Source of the DNA: Acinetobacter sp. ANC 5054
Lineage (GTDB): Bacteria > Pseudomonadota > Gammaproteobacteria > Pseudomonadales > Moraxellaceae
NCBI RefSeq assembly: GCF_002135295.1
Contig: NZ_NEGG01000017.1
Location: 17,943 to 81,942 of the forward strand
Direction: 5' to 3'
Length of the DNA: 64,000 nucleotides
Position 1 is the stretch's first letter. Every line of letters starts with the position of its first letter. Under the pieces are notes generated by a model. It ran no database searches. It had not been told where the DNA came from and was given only the letters and a program-made list of their open reading frames with translations. The translations under genes were made by a program, and so were the position numbers. Of this stretch, positions 32,235 to 40,277 are shown one piece after another.

Positions 32235-33095
32235 ATGTCACAGTTTGAAAATCTGAATATCCAATGCCAAGATGGCTACACATTAAGCGCACGTTTCTAT
32301 GCGCATCAAAATAAAATAGCCAAACCCTTACCTGTGCTCATTTGTCCAGCTACAGGCATCACTAAGCAATTTTATAATAGTTATGCTACTTGGCTGTGCG
32401 AACAAGGCTATGACGTATTGGTATTTGATTTTCGAGGCATTGGTGAATCTCTCTACGGGCCACTAAAAAAATCTACAGCTAGCATTGTGCAATGGGGGCA
32501 ACTGGATATTCCCGCTGCAATTGAAACATTGTTAGATAAAACGAATGCTCCGCAAGTGATTTTACTGGGACATAGCGCTGGTGGACAGCTTTTAGGGATT
32601 GTGCCGAATTATGACAAGGTTGCCAAAGTCGTTGCTGTATCTGGTTCCACTGGTCACGTCAAAGATTTAAAAGGTCGAACTAAACTGCTCGCACCTGTCA
32701 TGTTTAATGTGATTTTCCCCATTGCTCGCTTCACTTTGGGTTATGGTCCAACCAATGCAATTGGCATGGGTGAAAACCTTCCGAAAGACGTTGCCCGAGA
32801 ATGGGCGCAGTTCTGTAGCAAACCTGGTTATGTGATTAATGCATTAGGTAAAACAGTGCAATATGACTTCCATAAACAAATTAACTGTCCAATTACCGCT
32901 ATGTGGAGTTCAGATGATGAAATTGCCACCGAAGCAAATGTTAAAGATCTACTTCGTTTATATCCAAATGCTGACATACAAATGATTGAGTTAAAACCGA
33001 AAGCAACTGGTCATAAAACCATTGGGCATATGATGATGTTTAAATCTTCGCACAAAAATCTTTGGTCTGTGATTGAGCAAGCTTTACACGTTTAA
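32235..33095 (+). CDS. Alpha/beta hydrolase (COG4757-like)
   Basis: A 286-residue hydrolase: 'VLICPATGITKQFYNSYATWLCEQGYDVLVFDFRGIGES', nucleophile 'LLGHSAGGQ' (Ser114), acid region 'WSSDDEIATEANV' and His in 'KTIGHMMMF'. The architecture matches the predicted hydrolases of COG4757. It stands alone, ending in a short terminator. Substrate unknown. Confidence 0.82.
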   Translation: MSQFENLNIQCQDGYTLSARFYAHQNKIAKPLPVLICPATGITKQFYNSYATWLCEQGYDVLVFDFRGIGESLYGPLKKSTASIVQWGQLDIPAAIETLLDKTNAPQVILLGHSAGGQLLGIVPNYDKVAKVVAVSGSTGHVKDLKGRTKLLAPVMFNVIFPIARFTLGYGPTNAIGMGENLPKDVAREWAQFCSKPGYVINALGKTVQYDFHKQINCPITAMWSSDDEIATEANVKDLLRLYPNADIQMIELKPKATGHKTIGHMMMFKSSHKNLWSVIEQALHV

Positions 33096-33100
33096 TTTTT

Positions 33101-33137
33101 GCCACTCAGTCAGTAATCCGGCTGGGTGGTACTTTTT
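33101..33137 (+). terminator. Terminator after the COG4757-like hydrolase
   Basis: CCACTCAG/CTGGGTGG stem (one G-T pair) followed by ACTTTTTA. Confidence 0.6.
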
Positions 33138-33343
33138 ATATTTTTCATATCACGTATATCTTATCTTTACTGCCCTACTTTTTTCAGCTTACTTTAACCA
33201 CGCTTGCCGACTTATTTATATCAATTCATTTGAATGCTATTTTCCTTTGCATGATCAGTGTCATTTAACTGTTTCTATTTTCATCAGCCTTATTGGTGAA
33301 TAAATGGTATAACTTATTTTTCTAATTAATATTCCGTATAAGC

Positions 33344-33829
33344 ATGAGTGAAACACGTCATAACTTGGACAGAATTGATCGCTTAATTTTATCTGCTTTA
33401 AGTGAAGATGGAAGGCTGACCATTGCGCAGCTTTCCGAACGTGTCGGCTTGTCATCGTCTCCTTGTTGGACACGTTTAAAGCGCCTAGAAAATCTTAAAA
33501 TTATTGATGGTTATACTGCCAATATCAATCCCAAAGCGATTGGTATCAATGAATTGTTCTTTATTGAAATTACTTTAGAACGTCATGATGATGAAATTTT
33601 AGATCAATTTAGTGAAACACTGGCCAATATGCCTGAAGTGGTTGAAGCGCATTTGGTGACGGGTGATTATGATTATTTGGTCAAAGTTGCTGTGAAGAAT
33701 GCTGAACATTATGAGCGGTTTTTGAGAAAAAACTTATATTCAATGAAAGGCATACGCCACACGCGCTCAATTTTTGCCTTACGCCAGTTAAAATCTGCCG
33801 GTAGTGCAGATTTAATGATGATTGAGTGA
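33344..33829 (+). CDS. Lrp/AsnC-family transcriptional regulator
   Basis: A 161-residue feast/famine regulator. HTH: 'LDRIDRLILSALSEDGRLTIAQLSERVGLSSSPCWTRLKRLENLKIIDGYTANINPKAIG' (residues 7-66), followed by the ligand-binding RAM domain 'VVEAHLVTGDYDYLVKVAVKNAEHYERFLRKNLYSMKGIRHTRSIFALRQLK'. Such proteins sense amino acids. It has a standalone promoter region, and mqo lies 290 bp downstream on the same strand. Target unknown. Confidence 0.9.
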   Translation: MSETRHNLDRIDRLILSALSEDGRLTIAQLSERVGLSSSPCWTRLKRLENLKIIDGYTANINPKAIGINELFFIEITLERHDDEILDQFSETLANMPEVVEAHLVTGDYDYLVKVAVKNAEHYERFLRKNLYSMKGIRHTRSIFALRQLKSAGSADLMMIE

Positions 33830-34119
33830 TCACGAACATCATCATTATTAACTTATTTTAAAAAATACAAATGATGTCCAGTTCCGATGCATCGGTTTCA
33901 ATGCTTTAGCTCAAGTGAAATACTTGGGCTAAAAATAATTAGTTTATTTTATCACCAATAACTAGACACCCATAACAAGCTGTAAATTAATAACTTTTAT
34001 AAAAACTATCTCAATTAATTTCAAATAAGACTACTCAAAAACTTATTGTCATTACATTTCTCCACATTGTCTCCATAATTTTCCTTTTATGATTAAAATA
34101 ATTAAAACAAGCAGAGATC
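33830..34119. other. lrp-like/mqo intergenic region
   Basis: 290 bp of AT-rich DNA presumed to carry the mqo promoter. No ORF or hairpin of note. Confidence 0.4.
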
Positions 34120-35772
34120 ATGATAATGAAGAAATTTTTAAAATACCTGCTCATATTCATTATTATCGTACTAGTTGCTGGATTGATTTTCTTGTTTAGA
34201 CCGATTGCATCTAAACAAGTCAAAACCGCTGCTGATGAACCTGTTCTCGATGCAGTACTCATTGGCGGTGGGATTATGAGTGCAACTTTAGGTACGTATT
34301 TAAATGAACTGCAGCCGGATTGGAAAATCCAAATGTATGAACGGCTCGACCAAGTCGCAATGGAAAGCTCTAAAGGGCTCAATAATGCGGGTACGGGCCA
34401 CTCTGGTTTTATGGAAATGAACTATACGTCTGAAAAAGACGGAAAAATGGATATTAGCAAAGCTGTAAATACTGCTTCGCAATTTGAAGTAGCAAAACAG
34501 TTCTGGTCCTACCAAGTTAATCATGGTGTTTTGGGTAATCCAAAGTCATTTATTAACCCCGTTCCACATATTGCCTTTGTTTGGGGCGACAATGTTAAGT
34601 TTTTAGAAAAACGCTATGCGGCAATGATTAAAAGCCCAATGTTCTATGGCATGAAATTTACTGAAGATCCGAAAGTGATTCAGCAATGGGCACCTTTGGT
34701 CATGAATGGTCGTGATGCCAATCAAAAAGTCGCTGCAACCTATATGGATGTGGGCTCAGATGTAAACTATGGCTCGATTACTAGCCAACTGGTTTCTCAC
34801 TTAGAAAAACAGCCTAACTTTAAATTAAGTACTTCTACCGAAGTCACTGGCATCAGTCAAAACGACGACAAAACTTGGACCATCTCTTTTAAAAATTTAA
34901 ATGACAATAAAGAAGGCCATGTTAAAACCCGCTTTGTATTTATTGGGGCGGGCGGTGCCGCGGTAAAATTACTGCAACTTACAGGCTTGCCAGAGGCTAA
35001 ACAATACGCAGGTTTCCCAATCGGCGGTACATTCTTAATGACGGATAACCCTGCCGTTACTGCTGCACATACGGCCAAGGTGTATGGTCGTCCTGAATTA
35101 GGTGCACCTCCTATGTCTGTGCCACATATTGATACGCGTTATATTGATGGTAAGAAATATGTGCTATTTGGACCATTTGCCACATATTCAAACAAATTCC
35201 TGAAAAATGGTTCAGAAACTGACTTGTTTAGCTCTGTAAATAAAAGCAATGTGCTGCCAATGACGAAGATTGGATTTGAAAATCTAGATCTAGTGAAATA
35301 TTTGGTCAGCCAAGTTATGCTTTCACACGATGAGCAGCTAGCTGAACTGCGCAAATATTATCCTGAAGCCAAAGCTGATGACTGGAAGCTGAACCAAGGT
35401 GGTCAGCGTGTACAAATCATAAAAAAAGCACCAGGCAAACCTGCATCACTTGAGTTTGGTACAGAAATTTTTGCATCTAAAGATGGTGCTGTAACTGCCC
35501 TACTTGGTGCATCACCAGGTGCGTCTACATCGCCATATATTATGTTGAATCTTTTAGAAAAATCATTCCCTACGCAAGTTAAAGGTGCGTGGAATCCTAA
35601 ACTGAAAGAAATTGTACGTTCATATAATCAGGATTTGAGTGCAAACCCAGTGCTCTTGAATAATATTCGTGAATATACCAGTACAACGCTCGGCTTAAAT
35701 TATGCACCTCGTATACCTAATGCTGCGAATGACAGTCAAATGACTGTACCAGCGCAAGCAAATGCTCGTTAA
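34120..35772 (+). CDS. mqo: Malate:quinone oxidoreductase
   Basis: A 550-residue FAD enzyme that oxidises malate to oxaloacetate and passes electrons to ubiquinone (TCA cycle). It has an N-terminal membrane helix (about 5-27), uncommon in E. coli Mqo but usual in Acinetobacter and Pseudomonas. The FAD motif is '[18 protein letters not shown]' (residues 44-61). Family signatures: '[30 protein letters not shown]', '[31 protein letters not shown]' and '[18 protein letters not shown]'. Length matches the family (about 490-550). Start ATG 34120 or 34126, both weak for SD. Confidence 0.95.
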   Translation: MIMKKFLKYLLIFIIIVLVAGLIFLFRPIASKQVKTAADEPVLDAVLIGGGIMSATLGTYLNELQPDWKIQMYERLDQVAMESSKGLNNAGTGHSGFMEMNYTSEKDGKMDISKAVNTASQFEVAKQFWSYQVNHGVLGNPKSFINPVPHIAFVWGDNVKFLEKRYAAMIKSPMFYGMKFTEDPKVIQQWAPLVMNGRDANQKVAATYMDVGSDVNYGSITSQLVSHLEKQPNFKLSTSTEVTGISQNDDKTWTISFKNLNDNKEGHVKTRFVFIGAGGAAVKLLQLTGLPEAKQYAGFPIGGTFLMTDNPAVTAAHTAKVYGRPELGAPPMSVPHIDTRYIDGKKYVLFGPFATYSNKFLKNGSETDLFSSVNKSNVLPMTKIGFENLDLVKYLVSQVMLSHDEQLAELRKYYPEAKADDWKLNQGGQRVQIIKKAPGKPASLEFGTEIFASKDGAVTALLGASPGASTSPYIMLNLLEKSFPTQVKGAWNPKLKEIVRSYNQDLSANPVLLNNIREYTSTTLGLNYAPRIPNAANDSQMTVPAQANAR

Positions 35773-35900
35773 ATGCTACTTTTTAGGATGATAGTTCTGA
35801 AAAATTTTTAGATTTATGTTCTAATACACGCAGTATGAGATGAGCCTTATATGAGTATCACGCGAGTGATACGACTAGCCCCTAACCATGGGGCTTTTTA
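35773..35900 (+). ncRNA. Candidate small RNA or structured mqo 3' UTR
   Basis: After the mqo stop there are two hairpins: GTATCAC-GCGA-GTGATAC (35855-35872, GNRA tetraloop, no T-run), then AGCCCC/GGGGCT plus TTTTTA (35877-35899). Two hairpins with only the second carrying a U-tail is a common sRNA layout. TTCTAATAC at about 35819-35827 may be a promoter -10. Evidence for transcription is indirect. Confidence 0.35.
35877..35899 (+). terminator. Terminator after mqo
   Basis: AGCCCC/GGGGCT stem, 7-nt loop and TTTTTA. Confidence 0.85.
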
Positions 35901-35983
35901 ATGTCTACGATTTGGTCTTCGTTCCAAGAAATCTCACACATGCAGCATTTAACTGCATTCTATTAAACCGTATAAGTTCCGAA

Positions 35984-36892
35984 TTATTTAACTTTATTTG
36001 CCGCCAAATATTCAGCGGCTTCATCCTCTTCACTGACTTGTTTATACCACTTGATTGCCATAGTTTTATCTTTTTTAACACCTAAACCTTGAGCATACAT
36101 GCGACCCAAAAACAACTTGGCATAATAATCATCTTGCTTCGCAGCAGCATTACACCACTTAAATGCACTTTCATAATCCTGCTTTAATGGATGTGTGCCA
36201 TAAAAATAAAAACGGCAGATATTAAATTGTGACAGAGATTCACCTTTCTTTGCTGCCGCCAAATAATATTTTAATGCTTGCGTATTATCCTGTGTTGTAC
36301 CACTACCTTCTTCATACATCACACCTAGATTTGACATAGCATCTTTATCACCCGTACTGGCAGCTTTGTCATACCAGTAAAATGACTTTTTCAAATCTTT
36401 TTCAGTATTGCTTTCGCTTTCACCCGTACGATAAGCCTGTGCCAAATACACCATAGCTGGCACATAGCCCAATTCAGCAGATTGTAAAAGCAATTGATTG
36501 CCTTTATTTATATTTTTCTGAACCCCTGCACCCAATGTATAAGCAACAGATAATTCATATGTGCCTTTCGGAGATTTTTGCGCGCTGGCCTTTTGAAACC
36601 ACTCAAACGCTTTGGTTCGATTTTTTTCTGTACCAATCCCCCAATGATACGACTCGCCCACACTCACTTGTGCAGGTGCATAGCCTTGCTCAGCAGATTC
36701 AAGCATCCATGCAAAACCTGTATTCTTATCTTTGGCAATGCCTTTACCATGGTAAATCAACTGCCCGACTTCATATTGTGCTTGAGCATCGCCCTTTTGA
36801 GCTTTTGCAACCAAGTCTTTGGTATATTCCACTGCGTATAGATTTATAGATAATGCGCTGATGCTGAGTGCGAGTAAAAAGTTTTTAATCAT
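35984..36892 (-). CDS. Sel1-repeat periplasmic protein
   Basis: A 302-residue protein with signal peptide (MIKNFLLALSISALSINLYA) and about seven Sel1-like repeats (SLR) of about 36 residues. Examples: 'AQAQYEVGQLIYHGKGIAKDKNTGFAWMLESAEQGY', 'AQVSVGESYHWGIGTEKNRTKAFEWFQKASAQ', 'AMSNLGVMYEEGSGTTQDNTQALKYYLAAAKKGE'. SLR proteins form alpha-solenoids that scaffold protein partners. Partner unknown. Standalone gene between the mqo terminator and gltS, in the same orientation as gltS. Confidence 0.88.
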   Translation of the reverse strand: MIKNFLLALSISALSINLYAVEYTKDLVAKAQKGDAQAQYEVGQLIYHGKGIAKDKNTGFAWMLESAEQGYAPAQVSVGESYHWGIGTEKNRTKAFEWFQKASAQKSPKGTYELSVAYTLGAGVQKNINKGNQLLLQSAELGYVPAMVYLAQAYRTGESESNTEKDLKKSFYWYDKAASTGDKDAMSNLGVMYEEGSGTTQDNTQALKYYLAAAKKGESLSQFNICRFYFYGTHPLKQDYESAFKWCNAAAKQDDYYAKLFLGRMYAQGLGVKKDKTMAIKWYKQVSEEDEAAEYLAANKVK

Positions 36893-37017
36893 TGTGTTTT
36901 ATCGTTATGCATAAATTTTGGGCATTATAATAATTTCAGAATTAACTGCAAATGGTCAATCCTTCAGTTTGATCCCATTGGGTTTTTAAAATCGTTTATT
37001 ACTTTTTAGATTAGCTT

Positions 37018-37042
37018 TAAAAAAAGCGCCCTTAGGCGCTAT
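37018..37042 (-). terminator. gltS terminator
   Basis: AGCGCC/GGCGCT stem, CTTA loop and a minus-strand T-run (37018-37024). Confidence 0.85.
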
Positions 37043-37073
37043 TTATTCTTCTATTTGAAGTTCACCATTCCGA

Positions 37074-38297
37074 TTAACTGAATATGCCAATCGAAAACTG
37101 AATGACAAAGGCATTTACGATATCGACAAAAAAAGCCCCTGTAAGCGGAATAATCAAAAAGGCTTTATGTGACGGACCATAAGTATTGGTGACGGCTTGA
37201 ATGTTTGCAATGGCCGTAGGCGTCGCTCCCAAATTGACACCACATTGCCCTGCACAGAGCACAGCAGCGTCGTAGCTTTTGCCCATAACTCGGAACGTCA
37301 CGAAGTACAAATACAATGCTAAAACCAAAGTTTGTACCATTAAAATAATAACCAATGGCCCTGCCAAATCTGCCAACAACCAAAGCTGTAATGACATGAG
37401 TGCCATAGATAAAAACAGTGCTAAAGACGCATTACCAAAGACATCGATACAGCGATCAAACATTTCAATTTTAAACACCAATTCGAGTGTATTTCTTAAA
37501 AACACACCACAAGCTAAAGCCCAAACGAAAGTAGGCAATTCAAACCATTGTCCTCGTGCAAAGTCTGTCATGAAGTATGCAAAGCTAATGCAAATGGCAA
37601 ACATCCCCATGGTTTTTACGGCATCATCTGCGGTAATTAAACGTGTTTTTTCTGGATATTCAAAAGGTGCTGTTTCTGAAGCTGGCGGCGCTTCATTACG
37701 TCCTGTAGCTGGAATGATTTCTTCTGCTAATTGAAAGCGACGAATTAGAAACTTAGCCACTGGGCCACCCATCATACCGCCGATGACTAAGCCAAATGTC
37801 GCACTTGCCATCCCTAACACCACTGCACCTTGTATGCCATGATCTTGCTCAAAGACTGTTCCCCAAGCGCCTGCCGTACCATGTCCACCTGTGAGTGTAA
37901 TTGAGCCAGTAATCAAACCAATAAGCGGATCTAAACCTAAGGCTTTCGCAAGACTTATACCCACTACATTTTGCAGCAATACAAAAACAATCACACATCC
38001 TAAGAATAGAATAAGTGCTTTTCCACCTTCTTTGAGCTTACCTAGACTTGCACTCAAACCTACAGAGGTAAAGAACATCAACATGAATATTTGCTGTATA
38101 TTTGCATCAAAATTTATGGTGATATCAAAATTTTTAAACAATATAAAAGTAATGACTGCTGCAACTAGACCACCTGCGACAGGTTCAGGAATGTTGTATT
38201 TTTTCAGTATGGAAATTTTATTTACGAAGAAATAGCCGATAAATAAAACCAAAACCGCCATGACAATTGTCAAAAAAGCATCTAGCTCATAATTCAT
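37074..38297 (-). CDS. gltS: Sodium/glutamate symporter
   Basis: A 407-residue ESS-family carrier (E. coli GltS 401). Signature 'YNIPEPVAGGLVAAVITFILF', 'GSITLTGGHGTAGAWGTVFEQDHGIQGA' and 'MGKSYDAAVLCAGQCGVNLGATPTAIANIQAVT' are the two inverted repeats with re-entrant loops. It imports glutamate with Na+. Monocistronic. Confidence 0.95.
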   Translation of the reverse strand: MNYELDAFLTIVMAVLVLFIGYFFVNKISILKKYNIPEPVAGGLVAAVITFILFKNFDITINFDANIQQIFMLMFFTSVGLSASLGKLKEGGKALILFLGCVIVFVLLQNVVGISLAKALGLDPLIGLITGSITLTGGHGTAGAWGTVFEQDHGIQGAVVLGMASATFGLVIGGMMGGPVAKFLIRRFQLAEEIIPATGRNEAPPASETAPFEYPEKTRLITADDAVKTMGMFAICISFAYFMTDFARGQWFELPTFVWALACGVFLRNTLELVFKIEMFDRCIDVFGNASLALFLSMALMSLQLWLLADLAGPLVIILMVQTLVLALYLYFVTFRVMGKSYDAAVLCAGQCGVNLGATPTAIANIQAVTNTYGPSHKAFLIIPLTGAFFVDIVNAFVIQFSIGIFS

Positions 38298-38426
38298 AAT
38301 TTAATCTTAAGTACTCAATTTTATTTATCTTTTTACATAATTCTGTGGTTGTTTTCAGCTAGAAAAATGTAAAAACACAACTCCTTCCAACTTTTAAGCT
38401 TATTTATTAGCTCGAAAGATACTTAA

Positions 38427-38463
38427 AAATAAAAATGCTCAGATCATTTGATGTTCTGAGCAT
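38427..38463 (-). terminator. Terminator after the 71-aa gene
   Basis: ATGCTCAGA/TCTGAGCAT 9-bp stem with 11-nt loop. The minus-strand tail is TTTTTATTTTT. Confidence 0.82.
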
Positions 38464-38500
38464 CGGTTTATGAGTATTTAGATTAACCTTATTTGAGATT

Positions 38501-38716
38501 TTACTTTATGTCATACACCCAGTTATGAGCTTGTTTGTCTGTGGTGGTTTCGCAGACATAATAGTCATGATCCCACGAGTCTGGATGGAAGATTTCTTTT
38601 TTGGTATAGGTGACATTTTTACCTTTTTCGACACAGATAAAGCTGTCACCTTGGTCTTTGACTTGTGTTCCGTTGAGGAAACCACCAATACAGAGGAAGC
38701 GGGATTGTTTTGCCAT
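38501..38716 (-). CDS. Small orphan protein, function unknown
   Basis: 71 residues: MAKQSRFLCIGGFLNGTQVKD..., with three Cys, several aromatic residues and a 'HPDSWDHDYYVCE' segment. No signal peptide or TM helix. The style and size resemble phage- or plasmid-borne orphan proteins, and it lies beside the nuclease gene, upstream of gltS. It is read on the minus strand with its own terminator. Weak ribosome site. An opposite-strand ORF overlaps it and is judged spurious. Confidence 0.55.
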   Translation of the reverse strand: MAKQSRFLCIGGFLNGTQVKDQGDSFICVEKGKNVTYTKKEIFHPDSWDHDYYVCETTTDKQAHNWVYDIK

Positions 38717-38814
38717 ATTATTACATCAACTTTCTAATTCATTTTCCAATATGCAGATTAGACGATGGATTGACTCAACTGTAAAGTATAGCCAATCGCA
38801 TGAGTATAAAAACT

Positions 38815-38849
38815 ATCAATCAAACCAATATTGATTTGGTCTGATTGAT
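38815..38849 (-). terminator. Hairpin after the PD-(D/E)xK gene
   Basis: ATCAATCA/TGATTGAT stem extended by ACCAA/TTGGT, then AGTTTTTA on the minus strand, 50 bp after the nuclease stop. Confidence 0.7.
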
Positions 38850-38899
38850 TCAAATAATTATTTATCCAAATACTATGGTGTTAAAATACTAAAAATTGA

Positions 38900-40144
38900 C
38901 TAATTGCATAGTTTGTTTAAAGTCTCTAATTCATTAATTCTTTCTTGTATGAAATTTTCTAAATAATAATTATCTCTTATTGCCAATAATTTTAAAGCTT
39001 CATCAGTAAAATCTCTAAGATTCGGTACAGGACAGCTAATCCATGGCTTCTCAATTTTTTTCCAATTTAAACGTATATCCCAATTTGGAAATATACTAAT
39101 AATCTCTTTTAGCTTTTCTTCATCACCATTATCTAAAATAATCCCATAATGCATATAATTAGTAGCAGCAATAAATAAGAATGTTACTTTTGGATTAATT
39201 TTACTTCTTAAAACACATCCAATTACTTCTCGATCCTCAGCTTTATTTTTAGAACTAACTTGTTTAAACCATTTTTGACACTTTTTAAGTGTGTAATTTA
39301 TATCCAAGAAATCATCTAAAATATCAAAATTACCTGTTTCTATTAACTTCTTTTCAAAATGTTCAAATAATTTAAAAAGCAATTCACCGCGATACTCACT
39401 ACTGTTAAATTGATTAGAAAGTTTTCTAATAGCTTCTAACTCAACAGGTGCTATATCAATTAACATTTTTTTTAATTCCTTATTTACTGTTATCAATTTT
39501 CCAGTCAACATTTTTAGCAAGTTTAAATACTGATTAAGTGCTGCTTTAATATTAGGAGTTTCTTTAACTAAAAATAATGTTCTTTCAAGCCAACTACTGA
39601 TATCCTCTCGGTAACTCAAACATTGTAAATCTATAGAATTAATCTCATTATTCTTTTCTATAAAATATTTCCCCTTTATACTTTTAATTTTTCCTAATGA
39701 GGATTTTGTGGGTTCATCACCGTGTAATGTTAAGTAAATTATTGTAGGAATCTTTTTCCTTTCAATACAATAATCGTAGTATCTATTTAGCTGTTTACTC
39801 TGATCCACTGCATAAATTTTGTTCTCTATTATTATTACTTTATTTTTATTTTCTAATAACAAATCAATCTGACCTTGTTCACATCGAAACTCTCTTTTGA
39901 TAGAAAAAGAGTGATCTATTTCAAACTCTAGCTCAAAATAATCAATAAAACATTTTAAAAAAAGATCTTTTTGCCCATGTGATCCATTAGGATCTAATAA
40001 CTCTTTAAGAATAGGTGTATGGGTAAATACTTCACTGCTTCCAACACCCGACAACATTAATAAATTAAAATAATCGCCATGATCTTTATCTTTATTAATA
40101 ATTTCTACAGTCTGCTTTATTAAATTATCAATATATTCTTGCAT
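38900..40144 (-). CDS. PD-(D/E)xK nuclease-family protein (PDDEXK_4 type)
   Basis: A 414-residue protein. Domain near residues 36-130: 'VFTHTPILKELLDPNGSHG', then 'CEQGQIDLLLENKNKVIIIENKIYAVDQSKQLNRYYDY'. This gives the motif-II Asp94, the E-x-K pair Glu107/Lys109 and the QxxxY helix (Gln118, Tyr122), diagnostic of the PDDEXK_4 restriction-like fold. The C-terminal 280 residues are helical with a 'YMHYGIILD..' strand segment and are unassigned. The base composition is clearly more AT-rich than its neighbours acnB and gltS. Such proteins are seen in defence islands, but no partner gene apart from the 71-aa orphan is present. Confidence 0.8.
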   Translation of the reverse strand: MQEYIDNLIKQTVEIINKDKDHGDYFNLLMLSGVGSSEVFTHTPILKELLDPNGSHGQKDLFLKCFIDYFELEFEIDHSFSIKREFRCEQGQIDLLLENKNKVIIIENKIYAVDQSKQLNRYYDYCIERKKIPTIIYLTLHGDEPTKSSLGKIKSIKGKYFIEKNNEINSIDLQCLSYREDISSWLERTLFLVKETPNIKAALNQYLNLLKMLTGKLITVNKELKKMLIDIAPVELEAIRKLSNQFNSSEYRGELLFKLFEHFEKKLIETGNFDILDDFLDINYTLKKCQKWFKQVSSKNKAEDREVIGCVLRSKINPKVTFLFIAATNYMHYGIILDNGDEEKLKEIISIFPNWDIRLNWKKIEKPWISCPVPNLRDFTDEALKLLAIRDNYYLENFIQERINELETLNKLCN

Positions 40145-40154
40145 TTAAATACTC

Positions 40155-40186
40155 AAAAAAATAAGGGCTGATAAATCAGCCCTTAT
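40155..40186 (-). terminator. acnB terminator
   Basis: ATAAGGGCTGAT/ATCAGCCCTTAT 12-bp stem with a 2-nt loop. T-run on the minus strand. Confidence 0.9.
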
Positions 40187-40277
40187 CTTATATTGCATAA
40201 CGCTTAATTTCCAAGAAAATCATAGATTTACTCTTGCGCTAGGGAAAAGTCTTTCGGCTTTTCTTAATCCTTGCTCA

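Noticed and set aside
33073..33303. 76-residue ORF after the COG4757-like hydrolase, with hydrophobic residues
   Set aside because: Starts inside the hydrolase and runs over the terminator; no ribosome site; composition looks like chance translation of AT-rich DNA.
35888..36085. 65-residue ORF beginning in the mqo terminator
   Set aside because: Starts within the terminator stem and overlaps the Sel1 gene on the other strand.
38525..38737. 70-residue ORF opposite the 71-aa orphan
   Set aside because: Opposite strand of a gene with its own terminator; sequence is biased antisense translation.
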